Shown: positions 15,114-24,184 of the stretch, piece by piece | How the letters are laid out: each line of letters starts with the position of its first letter | Numbering within the stretch: position 1 is the stretch's first letter | From: Glacieibacterium sp964246975 | Lineage (GTDB): Bacteria; Pseudomonadota; Alphaproteobacteria; Sphingomonadales; Sphingomonadaceae | Direction: 5' to 3' | Assembly: GCA_964246975.1 (NCBI GenBank) | Contig: CAXTSL010000003.1 | Span: 1-57,831 of the forward strand | DNA length: 57,831 bases | The notes under the pieces: model-generated | Databases searched by the model: none | What the model was told of the DNA's origin: nothing | What the model saw: the letters and a program-made list of their open reading frames with translations, nothing else | Made by a program: the position numbers and the translations under genes

Positions 15114-16595
15114 CTAAATGACGCGCTCGGCGAGCATGCTGAGCTGATCGGGGACCTCGAGATCCTCCTGGTCGGTCAGCCGCGTCGGATAGTCGCCGGT
15201 GAAGCAGGCATCGCAATATTGCGGCGCATCGTCGAGCCGCATGTCCTCGCCGAGCGCACGGTACAGGCCGTCGGTCGAGACGAAGGCGAGGCTGTCGACC
15301 TTGATGTATTCGCGCATCCGCTCGACATCCATGTTCGCGGCGAGCAGCTTCGCCCGCGCCGGGGTGTCGACGCCGTAGTAGCAGCTGTGACGCGTCGGCG
15401 GCGAGGCGATCCGCATGTGGATTTCGGCGGCGCCCGCGTCGCGCAGCATCTGGACGATCTTGAGGCTGGTGGTGCCGCGCACGATCGAATCATCGATCAG
15501 CACGAGGCGTTTGCCGGCGATCATCGCCCGGTTGGCATTGTGCTTGAGCTTGACGCCTAGGTTGCGGATCTGGTCGCCGGGCTGGATGAAGGTGCGCCCG
15601 ACATAGTGCGAACGGATGATGCCGAGCTCGAATGGGATGCCCGATTGCTGGGCATAGCCGATCGCGGCGGGCGTCCCCGAATCGGGCACCGGCACGACGA
15701 TGTCGGCATCGACGGGGCTTTCGAGCGCGAGCTGGACGCCGATCTTCTTGCGCACCTGATAGACGCTCGACCCGTCGACTATCGAATCGGGCCGCGAGAA
15801 ATAGACGTGCTCGAAGATGCACGGGCGCGGACGGACGACGCCGAAGGGGCGCAGCGAGCGCAGGCCGCGCGCGGTGATGACGATCAGCTCGCCGGGCTCG
15901 ACGGCGCGCAGGAAGGTCGCACCGACGACATCGAGTGCCACCGTCTCCGACGCGAGGATGTACGAATCGCCGAGCCGACCGAGCACCAGCGGGCGGACGC
16001 CGAGCGGGTCGCGGCAGGCGATCATCCCCTCGCCGGTCAGGCAGAGCAGGCTGTACGCCCCCTCGACCTGCTTCAAGGCGTCGATGATCTTGTCGAGCAG
16101 CGTGCGGTAGGTCGAGGTGGCGACGAGGTGGATGATGACCTCGGTATCGCTCGTCGACTGGAAGATCGAGCCGCGCCGCACCAGCTCGCGCCGCAGCTTG
16201 CCGGCGTTCGAGATATTGCCGTTGTGCGCCACCGCGAAACCCCCCGACTGGAGTTCGGCATAGAGCGGCTGGACGTTCCGCAGCGCGGTCTCGCCGGTCG
16301 TGGCATAGCGATTGTGGCCGATGGCGATGCTGCCACGCAGCTTGCGGATGACCTCGTCCGAATCGAAATTGCCCGCGACATGGCCCATCGCGCGGTGCGT
16401 GTGGAAATCGTGGCCGTCGAAGGTGGTAATGCCCGCCGCCTCCTGCCCGCGATGCTGGAGCGCGTGCAGCCCGAGCGCTGTCAGCGCCGCCGCGCCGTCG
16501 GCGCCATAAACGCCGATCACCCCGCACTCCTCGTGCAGATGGTCGTCTTCCCCCCGGCAATCTTCGAAAGGGTCGGTGGTGAGCATGGCGTCCAT
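15114..16595 (-). CDS. purF: Amidophosphoribosyltransferase
   Basis: 493 residues. First committed step of purine synthesis: PRPP plus glutamine to phosphoribosylamine. After a short propeptide comes CGVIGVYG, with the N-terminal nucleophile (about Cys24) exposed by processing. HALQHRGQEAAGI and HNRYATTGE belong to the glutaminase domain, and VLIDDSIVRGTTS is the PRPP-binding loop. Conserved cysteines after the PRPP site (RHSCYYGVD and CDACFTGDYP) suggest the iron-sulfur-containing form. It is a single gene divergent from hisI. An internal ATG three codons on is also possible as start. Confidence 0.97.
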   Translation of the reverse strand: MDAMLTTDPFEDCRGEDDHLHEECGVIGVYGADGAAALTALGLHALQHRGQEAAGITTFDGHDFHTHRAMGHVAGNFDSDEVIRKLRGSIAIGHNRYATTGETALRNVQPLYAELQSGGFAVAHNGNISNAGKLRRELVRRGSIFQSTSDTEVIIHLVATSTYRTLLDKIIDALKQVEGAYSLLCLTGEGMIACRDPLGVRPLVLGRLGDSYILASETVALDVVGATFLRAVEPGELIVITARGLRSLRPFGVVRPRPCIFEHVYFSRPDSIVDGSSVYQVRKKIGVQLALESPVDADIVVPVPDSGTPAAIGYAQQSGIPFELGIIRSHYVGRTFIQPGDQIRNLGVKLKHNANRAMIAGKRLVLIDDSIVRGTTSLKIVQMLRDAGAAEIHMRIASPPTRHSCYYGVDTPARAKLLAANMDVERMREYIKVDSLAFVSTDGLYRALGEDMRLDDAPQYCDACFTGDYPTRLTDQEDLEVPDQLSMLAERVI

Positions 16596-16682
16596 CGCAG
16601 GGCGTCTCGCGTCGCGTCGTCGGCGGCCATATAGGGGTAGCGGGGCGGCGTGTCGCCCCTGTCAGTGACGCGGAACCGTAAC

Positions 16683-17060
16683 ATGAGCGACAATGCCCGC
16701 GAAACCGGCCTCAGCCTCGACCCGAAATGGGACGAGCGCGGGCTTATCCAGGCGGTGGCGACCGACGCGGCGACGGGCGCTGTACTGATGGTCGCGCACA
16801 TGAATGCGGCGGCGCTCGAGCGCACGCTGGCGTCGGGCGAGGCGCACTACTGGTCGCGGTCGCGCGGCGAGGTCTGGCACAAGGGGGCGACGTCGGGAAA
16901 CGTCCAGCGGGTCGTGGCACTCCGCATCGACTGCGATCAGGACGCGCTATGGCTGAGCGTCGAGCCGGCGGGCCCGGCGTGCCACACCGGCGCAGCGTCG
17001 TGCTTCTACCGCGCGGTCGGGGCGGATGGCGCGTTCGTCGGCACCAACTTGCCTGGGTGA
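16683..17060 (+). CDS. hisI: Phosphoribosyl-AMP cyclohydrolase
   Basis: 125 residues. Third step of histidine synthesis. Signatures: VLMVAHMNAAAL, YWSRSRGEVWHKGATSGN, DCDQDALW and the zinc-binding CHTGAASCF. The HisE pyrophosphatase domain is absent, so this is the single-function form common in alphaproteobacteria. The ATG at 16683 was chosen over an upstream frame extension. Other his genes are not in the window. Confidence 0.96.
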   Translation: MSDNARETGLSLDPKWDERGLIQAVATDAATGAVLMVAHMNAAALERTLASGEAHYWSRSRGEVWHKGATSGNVQRVVALRIDCDQDALWLSVEPAGPACHTGAASCFYRAVGADGAFVGTNLPG

Positions 17061-17072
17061 AGGGCGATACGA

Positions 17073-18314
17073 CTAGACCGTCACGAACCCGACGCCGCGC
17101 CGCCGCGCGAGGCTGCCGACCACCCCGAAACCCACGAGCATCAGTGCCCAGTTCGCGGGTTCGGGCACGCCTGTCGGGAAAGTCACGAAGCCGGTGCCGC
17201 CGAGCTTGAAGATCGTCCCGATGTTCGATGGACCGTTCACCGTCGTGCCGTACAGATTGCCTGCCGCGTCGGCGGTCAGCCCGGCATGGGGATTGGCACC
17301 GTTGCTGTTGTCTAAGGTCGCCAGCGTCTTCAGCACGCCCGCCGCCGTGTACTCAAAGACCGTGCCATAGCCTTTTCCCGCGCCCAGGACGGTGTCGCCG
17401 CCGTTGACCGTCGTGCCGAACAAATTGCCCGCCGCGTCGAGCAGCAGGCCGCCGGTCGGGTTCAAACCGAGACCGTTGATGCCAGTAAATTTGGCCAGCG
17501 GCGTGAATACCCCCGTCGCCGAAATCTTGAAGATCGAGTTCTGCCCGGCCGTGGTCGTGCCGTAAAGATTGCCGCTGGCGTCGATCGCGAGCTTTCCGCG
17601 CGGATTGGCACCGTTCAGCCCGGTGAACTGCACGAGCGTCGAGAACACGCCGGTGCTGGAGATCTTGAAGACGGTACCGAAGCCGTTGCTAAACTGGCTG
17701 ATGCCGAGGCCGCCGTTTTCCGTCGTGCCGTAAATGTTGCCCGCCGCGTCGACGGTGAGCTGGTCCGCCGGATAGGCGCCATTGGCATCGTTAAACGTCG
17801 CGAGCGTCGTTGCGACGCCCGCCGCCGTGACCTTAAAGACGGTTCCGCGGGCGCTAGTCCCGCCATACGGGGACACACCGTAGAGCGTGTTGCTGGCGTC
17901 GATGGTCAGGCCGTCATTGGGGTAGGTCGCGTTGCCCAGCGTCGCGACGCGGCTCAGCGTTCCCGTCGAAGTGAGCTTGAAAATCGTCTGGTGGGCGCTG
18001 GCGTTGTTTGAGTCGCTTGCCGTCCCGAAGATGTTGCCGGCAGTATCGAAGACGAGTCCACCCGGCGAACCCTTGCCCGACACCGACGCCCGGAGGTCCG
18101 CTAGCTTGGTGTAGGTGCCGGTGGTCGAAATCTTGTAGACGACGCCGTCGCCGTAGAGGCCATCGGTGGAGGTGCCGTAGAGTTGCCCGTCGGGGCCGAG
18201 GGTCAGGGCGTCGTTCTGCACGCCGTACTGATTGAATCTCAAAGTCGTCAGCGTGGCGGCATGAGCGGATGCGGCGGCAAGGGTGGCGGCGAGCGCAAAC
18301 ATCAGCGGGCGCAT
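17073..18314 (-). CDS. GloVer-type tandem-repeat protein with PEP-CTERM tail
   Basis: 413 residues from an ATG at 18314 preceded by AGGAGA. Signal peptide 1-19 (ALAATLAAASAHA). At least seven tandem units of about 45-50 residues follow, each with a strand such as GTVFKI or SIFKI and a LYGTT or IYGTT turn. This is the pattern of the repeat family annotated choice-of-anchor/GloVer, predicted to form a propeller. The tail is VPEPANWALMLVGFGVVG followed by RRR. Likely a surface or secreted beta-propeller; ligand unknown. Confidence 0.85.
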   Translation of the reverse strand: MRPLMFALAATLAAASAHAATLTTLRFNQYGVQNDALTLGPDGQLYGTSTDGLYGDGVVYKISTTGTYTKLADLRASVSGKGSPGGLVFDTAGNIFGTASDSNNASAHQTIFKLTSTGTLSRVATLGNATYPNDGLTIDASNTLYGVSPYGGTSARGTVFKVTAAGVATTLATFNDANGAYPADQLTVDAAGNIYGTTENGGLGISQFSNGFGTVFKISSTGVFSTLVQFTGLNGANPRGKLAIDASGNLYGTTTAGQNSIFKISATGVFTPLAKFTGINGLGLNPTGGLLLDAAGNLFGTTVNGGDTVLGAGKGYGTVFEYTAAGVLKTLATLDNSNGANPHAGLTADAAGNLYGTTVNGPSNIGTIFKLGGTGFVTFPTGVPEPANWALMLVGFGVVGSLARRRGVGFVTV

Positions 18315-18482
18315 GAGATTTCTCCTGTTGACGGAGACGTTGTGCGCAGTATCGACGCGCGCAGATATCCCCATTTGGGGGGTCGCGCTAACGAACTGCT
18401 CACAATTCGACGACGCCAGGCAGCCGCGCCGGCGGCGCAGCTCCCTCGACTTCACGCAAACGTCAACCTACACCCTTACTCG

Positions 18483-19571
18483 ATGCAGGATGCCAGCCTC
18501 GACGAAGGACCCGCCGCGACGCCGGAAGACCGCCGGGGCTTGCACTATCCGCACGGCCGCTTCGTGCCCGCTCCCGGCAAGCTTTTCGAGGCCGCGCCGG
18601 GGGTATTCTGGCTGCGCATGCCGCTGCCGTTCAGCCTCGATCACATCAACCTCTGGGTGCTCGACGATTCCGGCAGCGGGGGCGACGGGTGGGCGATCGT
18701 CGATACCGGGCTCAACACCGGTGCGGGGCGGCGGACGTGGGAGGCGCTGTTCGCCGACGCGCTCGCGGGTCGTCCGGTCAGCCGCGTCATCGTCACGCAT
18801 TATCACCCCGATCATCTCGGGCTGGCGGGTTGGCTGTGCGAACGTTGGGGTGTGCCGCTCGAGATCGCGCGCACCGAATATCTGCTGGCGCGGACGCTGA
18901 CGCTCGACGTGCGCGACGCGCCGCCGCGCGAGGCGGTCGACTTCTATGCCCGCGCCGCGTGGCCCGAGGACCGGCTGGCGGTGCTCCGGGGGCGCAACTG
19001 GGGCAATTTTGGGCAGGTCGTGTCGCCGCTGCCGATCGGCTTCCAGCGTATCCGAGAGGGCGACGTGCTAAGCATCGGTGGGCGCGACTGGCGCATCGTC
19101 ACCGGGCGCGGCCATTCGCCCGAGCATTCGTGCCTCGTCTGCGATGCGGCGGGGCTGATGATCGCGGGCGACCAGGTGCTGCCGCGCATCACCTCGAACG
19201 TCTCGGTCTATCCGACCGAGCCGCGCGCCGACCCTCTGGGCGACTGGCTCGACAGCCTCGACCGGCTCGGCGACCTGCCCGCGACCTTGCGCGTGCTGCC
19301 CGCGCACAACGAGCCGTTCGACGGCCTCCACACGCGCCTCGGCCAGCTCCGCGACGACCATCTGGACAAGCTCGGCAAGCTCGAGGCCTTTTGCAGCGTG
19401 TCGCGCACGGTGTTCGAGACGTTCCCTGTGCTGTTCCGCCGCCCGGTCGGCGACGGCGACACGATGATGGCGACGGGCGAGGCGCTGGCGCACCTCCACT
19501 GGCTCGAAGCGCGCGGGCGGCTGACGCGCGACGGCGACGGACCCGTCGACCGCTTCGTGCGGGTGCAGTGA
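18483..19571 (+). CDS. MBL-fold metallo-hydrolase
   Basis: 362 residues. THYHPDHLGLAGW is the HxHxDH metal site. The later histidine and aspartate ligands sit in GRGHSPEHS and IAGDQVLPRIT. A C-terminal helical domain (LGQLRDDHLDKLGKLEAF) is typical of the larger hydrolase subgroup seen in acyl-thioester and beta-oxidation gene neighbourhoods. Its stop overlaps the acyl-CoA ligase start (TGATG), so the two are co-translated. This fits hydrolysis of an acyl thioester or lactone, but the substrate is inference. Confidence 0.85.
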   Translation: MQDASLDEGPAATPEDRRGLHYPHGRFVPAPGKLFEAAPGVFWLRMPLPFSLDHINLWVLDDSGSGGDGWAIVDTGLNTGAGRRTWEALFADALAGRPVSRVIVTHYHPDHLGLAGWLCERWGVPLEIARTEYLLARTLTLDVRDAPPREAVDFYARAAWPEDRLAVLRGRNWGNFGQVVSPLPIGFQRIREGDVLSIGGRDWRIVTGRGHSPEHSCLVCDAAGLMIAGDQVLPRITSNVSVYPTEPRADPLGDWLDSLDRLGDLPATLRVLPAHNEPFDGLHTRLGQLRDDHLDKLGKLEAFCSVSRTVFETFPVLFRRPVGDGDTMMATGEALAHLHWLEARGRLTRDGDGPVDRFVRVQ

Positions 19572-21256
19572 TGAGCCGCTGGTCCGCGTCCTATGTCCAC
19601 CCGGTGCCGTGGAACCTGCCGCTGACGTCGTGCGCGGTGCCCGAGCTGCTGGCGCGAAGCGCGGCGCAAACGCCGAACGCGCCGTGCCTCGAATTCCTCG
19701 GGCGGCGCTGGACCTACGCGCAGGTGTGGGACCGCGTGCGGCGCTTCGCGGGCGGGCTCGCGAGCCGGGGCATCGGGCCGGGGTCGACCGTCGGGCTGTT
19801 CCTGCCCAACTGCCCGCACTATGTCTTCGCATACTACGGCGCGATGCTCGCCGGGGCGACGGTGGTCAATTTCTCGCCGCTCTACACCGCCGACGAACTC
19901 GCGGCGCAGATCGACGACAGCGGCACGACGGTTATGGTAACGCTCGACGTGACGCAGCTTTACGCCACCATCGCGCCGCTGCTGGCGCGCACCGGGCTGC
20001 GGCAGCTGATCGTCGGCAATCTCCCCGAGGCGTTGCCCTTCGCCAAGGCGCTCGGCTACCGGCTGCTCAAGGGCAAGGAGCGCAGTGCGGTCTCGGCAGG
20101 AGCGTGGCGCTTCGCCGACCTGATCGCGCACGCGCCGCTCGCCGACCCGCCGACGCTCGACGTGAACGGCGTCGCGCTGCTGCAATATACCGGCGGCACG
20201 ACGGGGACGCCCAAGGGCGCGGTGCTGACCCACGCCAATCTCAGCGTCAACGCGCTGCAGGTCGACGCCCTCGACCCCGAACGGATCGCGCCCGACCGCA
20301 TTCTCGGCGCGCTGCCGTTCTTCCACGTCTTCGCTAACACTTGCGTGCTCAACCGCACGATGGCGCGCGGCGGGTCGATCGTCATGCTGCCGCGCTTCGA
20401 TGCCGCCGCCGTGCTCGGTGCGGTGGCGAAGCACCGGATCACCGCGATGCCCGGCGTGCCGACGATGTTCCGCGCGCTGCTCGACGCGCCCGCGCTCGCG
20501 ACCACCGACCTGTCGAGCTTGCGTATCTGTATCTCGGGCGGCGCGCCGCTGCCGCTCGAACTCAAGCGCGCGTTCGAGGCGCGCAGCGGCGCGACGCTCG
20601 TTGAAGGCTATGGCCTGACCGAAAGCGCCGGCGTCGTGTCGTGCAACCCTTACGTGGGTGCGGGCGCGGCGGGCAGCATCGGCCAGCCGCTGCCCGGCAC
20701 CGACATCCGCCTTGTCGACAAGGACGATCCTGCGAAGCTTGCCCCCGACGGCGAGCCGGGCGAGATCACCGTCTCGGGACCGCAGATCATGGCAGGCTAT
20801 CACGGCCGCGCCGACGAGACGGCAGACGTCTTCATCGTGCACGACGGCGTCCGCTGGCTGCGCACCGGCGACGTCGGCACCATCGATGCAGACGGCTTCG
20901 TCAACGTCGTCGACCGTCTCAAGGACATGATCGTCGTCGGCGGCTTCAAGGTGTTTCCCAGCGTGCTCGAGGACATTCTCTACCGCGATCCGGCGGTCAA
21001 GGAGGCGCTGGTCATCGGCATCCCCGACCTGCGCCTCGGCGAGCGCCCCAAGGCGTTCGTGACGCTCACCGACGGGGCGACGACGACTGGCGCCGCGCTG
21101 CTGGCGCACCTCAACGCGCACGTCGGCAAGCACGAGCGCGCCGTCGCCGTCGAGGTCCGCGCCACGCTGCCCAAGACGATGATCGGCAAACTCAGCCGCA
21201 AGGAACTCGTCGCCGAAGAGCGGGCGAAGGCGCTCGCCGGGGGAGAACTCGCATGA
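19571..21256 (+). CDS. Long-chain fatty-acid-CoA ligase (AMP-binding)
   Basis: 561 residues. Activates a carboxylic acid as adenylate and then CoA thioester. Motifs: LLQYTGGTTGTPKGAVLTH (phosphate loop), VEGYGLTESA, RTGDVG, KDMIVVGGFKVFP (hinge) and the C-terminal lysine in GKLSRKEL. The length matches FadD-type ligases. Substrate chain length cannot be read from the sequence. It starts one base inside the MBL gene's stop and ends overlapping the GST start, so it is the middle of a tight three-gene operon. Confidence 0.92.
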   Translation: MSRWSASYVHPVPWNLPLTSCAVPELLARSAAQTPNAPCLEFLGRRWTYAQVWDRVRRFAGGLASRGIGPGSTVGLFLPNCPHYVFAYYGAMLAGATVVNFSPLYTADELAAQIDDSGTTVMVTLDVTQLYATIAPLLARTGLRQLIVGNLPEALPFAKALGYRLLKGKERSAVSAGAWRFADLIAHAPLADPPTLDVNGVALLQYTGGTTGTPKGAVLTHANLSVNALQVDALDPERIAPDRILGALPFFHVFANTCVLNRTMARGGSIVMLPRFDAAAVLGAVAKHRITAMPGVPTMFRALLDAPALATTDLSSLRICISGGAPLPLELKRAFEARSGATLVEGYGLTESAGVVSCNPYVGAGAAGSIGQPLPGTDIRLVDKDDPAKLAPDGEPGEITVSGPQIMAGYHGRADETADVFIVHDGVRWLRTGDVGTIDADGFVNVVDRLKDMIVVGGFKVFPSVLEDILYRDPAVKEALVIGIPDLRLGERPKAFVTLTDGATTTGAALLAHLNAHVGKHERAVAVEVRATLPKTMIGKLSRKELVAEERAKALAGGELA

Positions 21257-21894
21257 TGCAAGTCTATGGCCTGTCGCTGTCGCCGTTCGTCCGCAAGGTC
21301 ATGGTCGCGGCGACCGAGAAGGGCATCGCCTACGAGTTGAAGCCCACCGGCCTCGGCTCGACCGACCCGGTGTTTCTCGCCGCAAGCCCATTCCGCAAGA
21401 TGCCCGCGCTCGTCGACGGCGACTTCAGCCTCGCCGACTCGTCGGCGATCATCCATTATTTCGAAGCGCTCCATCCCGAACCCGCGCTGATCCCCGGCGC
21501 GGCGCGGGCGCGCGCCCGGACCATCTGGTTCGAGGAGTTCGCCGACACCATCGTCTTCGCGGCCTTCGCGCCGCTGTTCTTCAACCGCATCGTCGCACCC
21601 CGGTTGCTCGGGCGTCCCGGCGACCTCGCCGCCGCCGACAAGGCGGAGGCCGAGGCGCTGCCGCCGGTGCTGGCCTATCTCGAAACGGCGATCGGCGATA
21701 AGGGCCATCTGGTCGGCGACGCGCTGACCCTCGCCGATATCGCCGTTGCCAGCCCGTTGCTCAACCTGAGCCACGCGGGCCATGTTCTCGATGCCGCGCG
21801 CTATCCGAAGATTGCCGCGTTCGCCGCCGCGATGCACGCCCGTCCCAGCTTCGCGCCGATCGTCGCCGCCGAGCGCGCCATGCTCGCCGGTTGA
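21253..21894 (+). CDS. Glutathione S-transferase family protein
   Basis: 213 residues. The N-terminal thioredoxin-like domain has LSLSPFVRKVMVAATEKGI, the cis-proline region KMPALVDGDF and LADSSAIIHYFE, which binds the gamma-glutamyl moiety. The helical domain carries LTLADIAVASPL. Serine rather than cysteine sits at the active-site start. It overlaps the ligase stop by four bases (ATGA); a second ATG one codon later is possible. Likely co-expressed with the acyl-CoA ligase; role in conjugation or thiolysis unknown. Confidence 0.9.
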   Translation: MMQVYGLSLSPFVRKVMVAATEKGIAYELKPTGLGSTDPVFLAASPFRKMPALVDGDFSLADSSAIIHYFEALHPEPALIPGAARARARTIWFEEFADTIVFAAFAPLFFNRIVAPRLLGRPGDLAAADKAEAEALPPVLAYLETAIGDKGHLVGDALTLADIAVASPLLNLSHAGHVLDAARYPKIAAFAAAMHARPSFAPIVAAERAMLAG

Positions 21895-21945
21895 CCGCCA
21901 ACTTCGCCTGCCGTACTATCCGTGTATGACAGCGGAGCTTGCCCG

Positions 21946-22896
21946 ATGATCGAAGACCGCGACCTCGATGCCGCCGTAGCGGCGGGCGTGCTCGACGCGC
22001 AGGCGCGCGAGCGGCTCGTCGGCTTCACGCGCGATCAGCGGCGCGTCGTCGTCGGTCCCGACGAGGAGCAGTTCCGGCTGCTGACCGGCTTCAACGACAT
22101 TTTCGTGACCATCGCCGTCGGCTTGGTCCTGTTCGCGGTCGGCGCATTGTGCGGTCAGGTCTCGTCGGCGCTCGGCGCGGCGGCGGTTGCGGCGGCGAGT
22201 TGGGGACTGGCTGAATATTTCACGCGTCAGCGGCGCATGGCGTTGCCGAGCATCGTTCTGCTGTTGACTTTCGTCGGCGGGGTCATGGCGGCGCTGACCG
22301 GGTTTTTCACCGATTACACGAGCTTTTCGTGGGGCGGTGCAAGCCAGGTCGTGCCGCTCGGCATAATCGCCGCCGCCGCGCTGACGGCGGGGGCGGCGTG
22401 GCTGCACTGGCGGCGCTTCATGGTGCCGATCACCGTCGCGGCGGGCGTCGGCGCGTTGGTCGTGATGGTCTTGGCGACCCTCGGCGCGACGATGGCGGTG
22501 TCGAACACGCCGATGCTGATTGCCGTCGTGGTGTGCGGCCTCGCGGTGTTCGCTCTGGCGCTCTGGGCCGACGCGCGCGACCGGGCGCGGGTGACGCGCT
22601 GGTCCGACGTGGCGTTCTGGCTGCACCTGCTCGCCGCGCCGCTGATCGTCCATCCGGTATTCTCGCTCGCGGGGATCATGGACGCGACGCCGCCGACCGG
22701 TGCCGCGCTGATCGTCGTCGCGGTGTACGTCGGGCTGACGCTGGTGGCGCTGGCGATCGACCGCCGCGCGCTGCTCGTCTCGGCGCTCGGCTATGTCATC
22801 TACGCGATCCAGTCGCTGTTGACCGGCGGCGGGCAGATGAGCGCCGGGTTTGGCGTCACGACGCTGATCATCGGACTGTTCCTCGTCGCGCTGTAG
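21946..22896 (+). CDS. DUF2157-like multi-pass membrane protein, truncated by amber codon
   Basis: 316 residues to a TAG at 22894. A soluble N-terminal helix pair (LDAAVAAGVLDAQARERLVGF) resembles the DUF2157-type domain. About ten hydrophobic segments follow, ending LIIGLFLVAL. Function unknown. After the TAG the same frame continues for 27 codons as AGWRPIRSAVLGLLPEGV to a TAA. That looks like the usual charged end of these proteins, so TAG probably replaced TCG (Ser). The ATG at 21946 has GGAG upstream. The loss is only the cytosolic tail, so the product may still work. Confidence 0.75.
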   Translation: MIEDRDLDAAVAAGVLDAQARERLVGFTRDQRRVVVGPDEEQFRLLTGFNDIFVTIAVGLVLFAVGALCGQVSSALGAAAVAAASWGLAEYFTRQRRMALPSIVLLLTFVGGVMAALTGFFTDYTSFSWGGASQVVPLGIIAAAALTAGAAWLHWRRFMVPITVAAGVGALVVMVLATLGATMAVSNTPMLIAVVVCGLAVFALALWADARDRARVTRWSDVAFWLHLLAAPLIVHPVFSLAGIMDATPPTGAALIVVAVYVGLTLVALAIDRRALLVSALGYVIYAIQSLLTGGGQMSAGFGVTTLIIGLFLVAL

Positions 22897-22980
22897 GCGG
22901 GCTGGCGGCCGATCCGCAGCGCGGTGCTTGGGCTGCTGCCCGAAGGCGTGCGCGGGCGATTGCCGGCGGCGATGGTGTAA
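22897..22980 (+). other. Orphan in-frame tail after the amber stop
   Basis: 27 sense codons in the same frame as the preceding gene, reading AGWRPIRSAVLGLLPEGV and then RGRLPAAMV, closed by TAA at 22978. It resembles the C-terminal tail expected for the membrane protein upstream. Confidence 0.6.
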
Positions 22981-23006
22981 GCCCTCCCCCTCAAGTGGGG
23001 AGGGGC
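22981..23006. terminator. Bidirectional terminator-like hairpin
   Basis: CCCTCCCC, a 7-base loop, then GGGGAGGG. It sits between the convergent membrane-protein gene and the DUF2794 gene, right after the TAA of the extended tail. A GC-rich 8-bp stem without a clear T-run. Confidence 0.5.
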
Positions 23007-23008
23007 AT

Positions 23009-23353
23009 TTACACCACCCGCAGCAGCTTGCGCTCCAACGGTGCCAGCACGCCGCGCAATTCCGCGCCGCGCTTCAACACCGCGCCGCCCTCGCTCAGCA
23101 GCGCGTACTGCCCCTGCTTCAGGCGTAGCGCGGGCGTCTTGACGAGCTGCACCTCGGGCCGCTCGCTGGCGCGCCGGAATGCCGAGAACACCGCGCGGTC
23201 GCGTCCGAACTCGACGGCATAGTCCTTCCACACCCCCGCCGCGACGCAGCGCCCGTAGAGATCCAGAATGACGTTCAGTTCCAGCCGGTCGAACACCGTC
23301 TGGACGACGGGTGCGACGGCCGGGGGAGGGGCAAAGGCGACGACGTTCGACAG
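23009..23353 (-). CDS. DUF2794 family protein with apparent CTG start
   Basis: About 114 residues. SNVVAFAPPPA at the start, then FDRLELNVILDLYGRCVAAG and RDRAVFSAFRRASERPEVQL, are typical of the alphaproteobacterial DUF2794 family; function unknown. Relatives begin MSNVV; here the codon in that place is CTG (23351-23353), with no ATG, GTG or TTG in frame nearby. The gene begins 2 nt after the stop of the serine acetyltransferase gene, so coupled initiation at CTG is possible. A base error is the other explanation. Confidence 0.75.
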   Translation of the reverse strand: MSNVVAFAPPPAVAPVVQTVFDRLELNVILDLYGRCVAAGVWKDYAVEFGRDRAVFSAFRRASERPEVQLVKTPALRLKQGQYALLSEGGAVLKRGAELRGVLAPLERKLLRVV

Positions 23354-23355
23354 GC

Positions 23356-24027
23356 TCAGCCGACTTTCTTGGCCGGAGCTTCGCCGGTCAGTTGATCGAG
23401 CCGGGCGCGCAGCGTCTCGAGCTCGCAGCGCAGCAGTTCGAGCTTCTGCGTCTCGGGGTCGTATTTCTGGCTGCACGGCGTGCCATAGGGCATGAACGGC
23501 TTGGCATAGGCCTCGGCGTCGACGAGCGTTGCGCGCGCCGGGATGCCGACCATCGTCGCGCCGGGCGGCACTTCGCGCGTCACCACGGCGTTCGCGCCGA
23601 TGCGCGCGCGCGCGCCGACCATGATCGGGCCCAGCACCTGCGCCCCCGAACCGACGATGACGCCGTCGCCGAGCGTCGGGTGGCGCTTGCCGGGGATGCC
23701 GTTGGCGGGATCGGTGCCGCCCAGCGTCACGCACTGGTAGATCGTCACGTCGTCGCCGATCGTCGCGGTTTCGCCGATGACGACGAAGCCGTGGTCGATG
23801 AAGAAGTTACGCCCGATCGTCGCGCCGGGATGAATGTCGATCGCGGTCAGGAAGCGCGCCAGGTGGTTGACGACGCGGGCGGGCAGGAACAGGTCGGCGC
23901 GGTATAGCGCATGCGCGACGCGGTGCAGCCCGAGCGCCCAAACGCCAGGATACAGCAGCACCTCCCACCGCGACCGCGCCGCCGGGTCGCGCGTCTTCAC
24001 CGATGCCAGATATGCAGCCAGTGCCAT
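23356..24027 (-). CDS. cysE: Serine O-acetyltransferase (EpsC/CysE type)
   Basis: 223 residues from an ATG at 24027 with GGAGG upstream. A helical N-terminal part (WEVLLYPGVWALGLHRVAHA) is followed by the left-handed beta-helix: DIHPGATIGRNFFIDHG, GETATIGDDVTIYQCVTLGG, KRHPTLGDGVIVGSGAQVLG. The histidines in IDHG and KRHPT are the catalytic ones. It makes O-acetylserine for cysteine synthesis. The short N-terminus matches the EpsC/SrpH class rather than E. coli CysE. The C-terminal tail is helical and ends APAKKVG. First gene of a pair with DUF2794. Confidence 0.93.
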   Translation of the reverse strand: MALAAYLASVKTRDPAARSRWEVLLYPGVWALGLHRVAHALYRADLFLPARVVNHLARFLTAIDIHPGATIGRNFFIDHGFVVIGETATIGDDVTIYQCVTLGGTDPANGIPGKRHPTLGDGVIVGSGAQVLGPIMVGARARIGANAVVTREVPPGATMVGIPARATLVDAEAYAKPFMPYGTPCSQKYDPETQKLELLRCELETLRARLDQLTGEAPAKKVG

Positions 24028-24184
24028 CGTGCGTGCCTCCGCCGCGCGCCCGCGCAGCCGCTGTTGGACGGTGCATATAAACCGCCGCCATGCGGTGCGC
24101 CAGTGCGCCGGGTCGCGGGAACCCCGCGCCCGCAAAACGGGTTTATCCCGCAGCCGATCAAGGCCAGCTTGGGTGGAGGAACAG

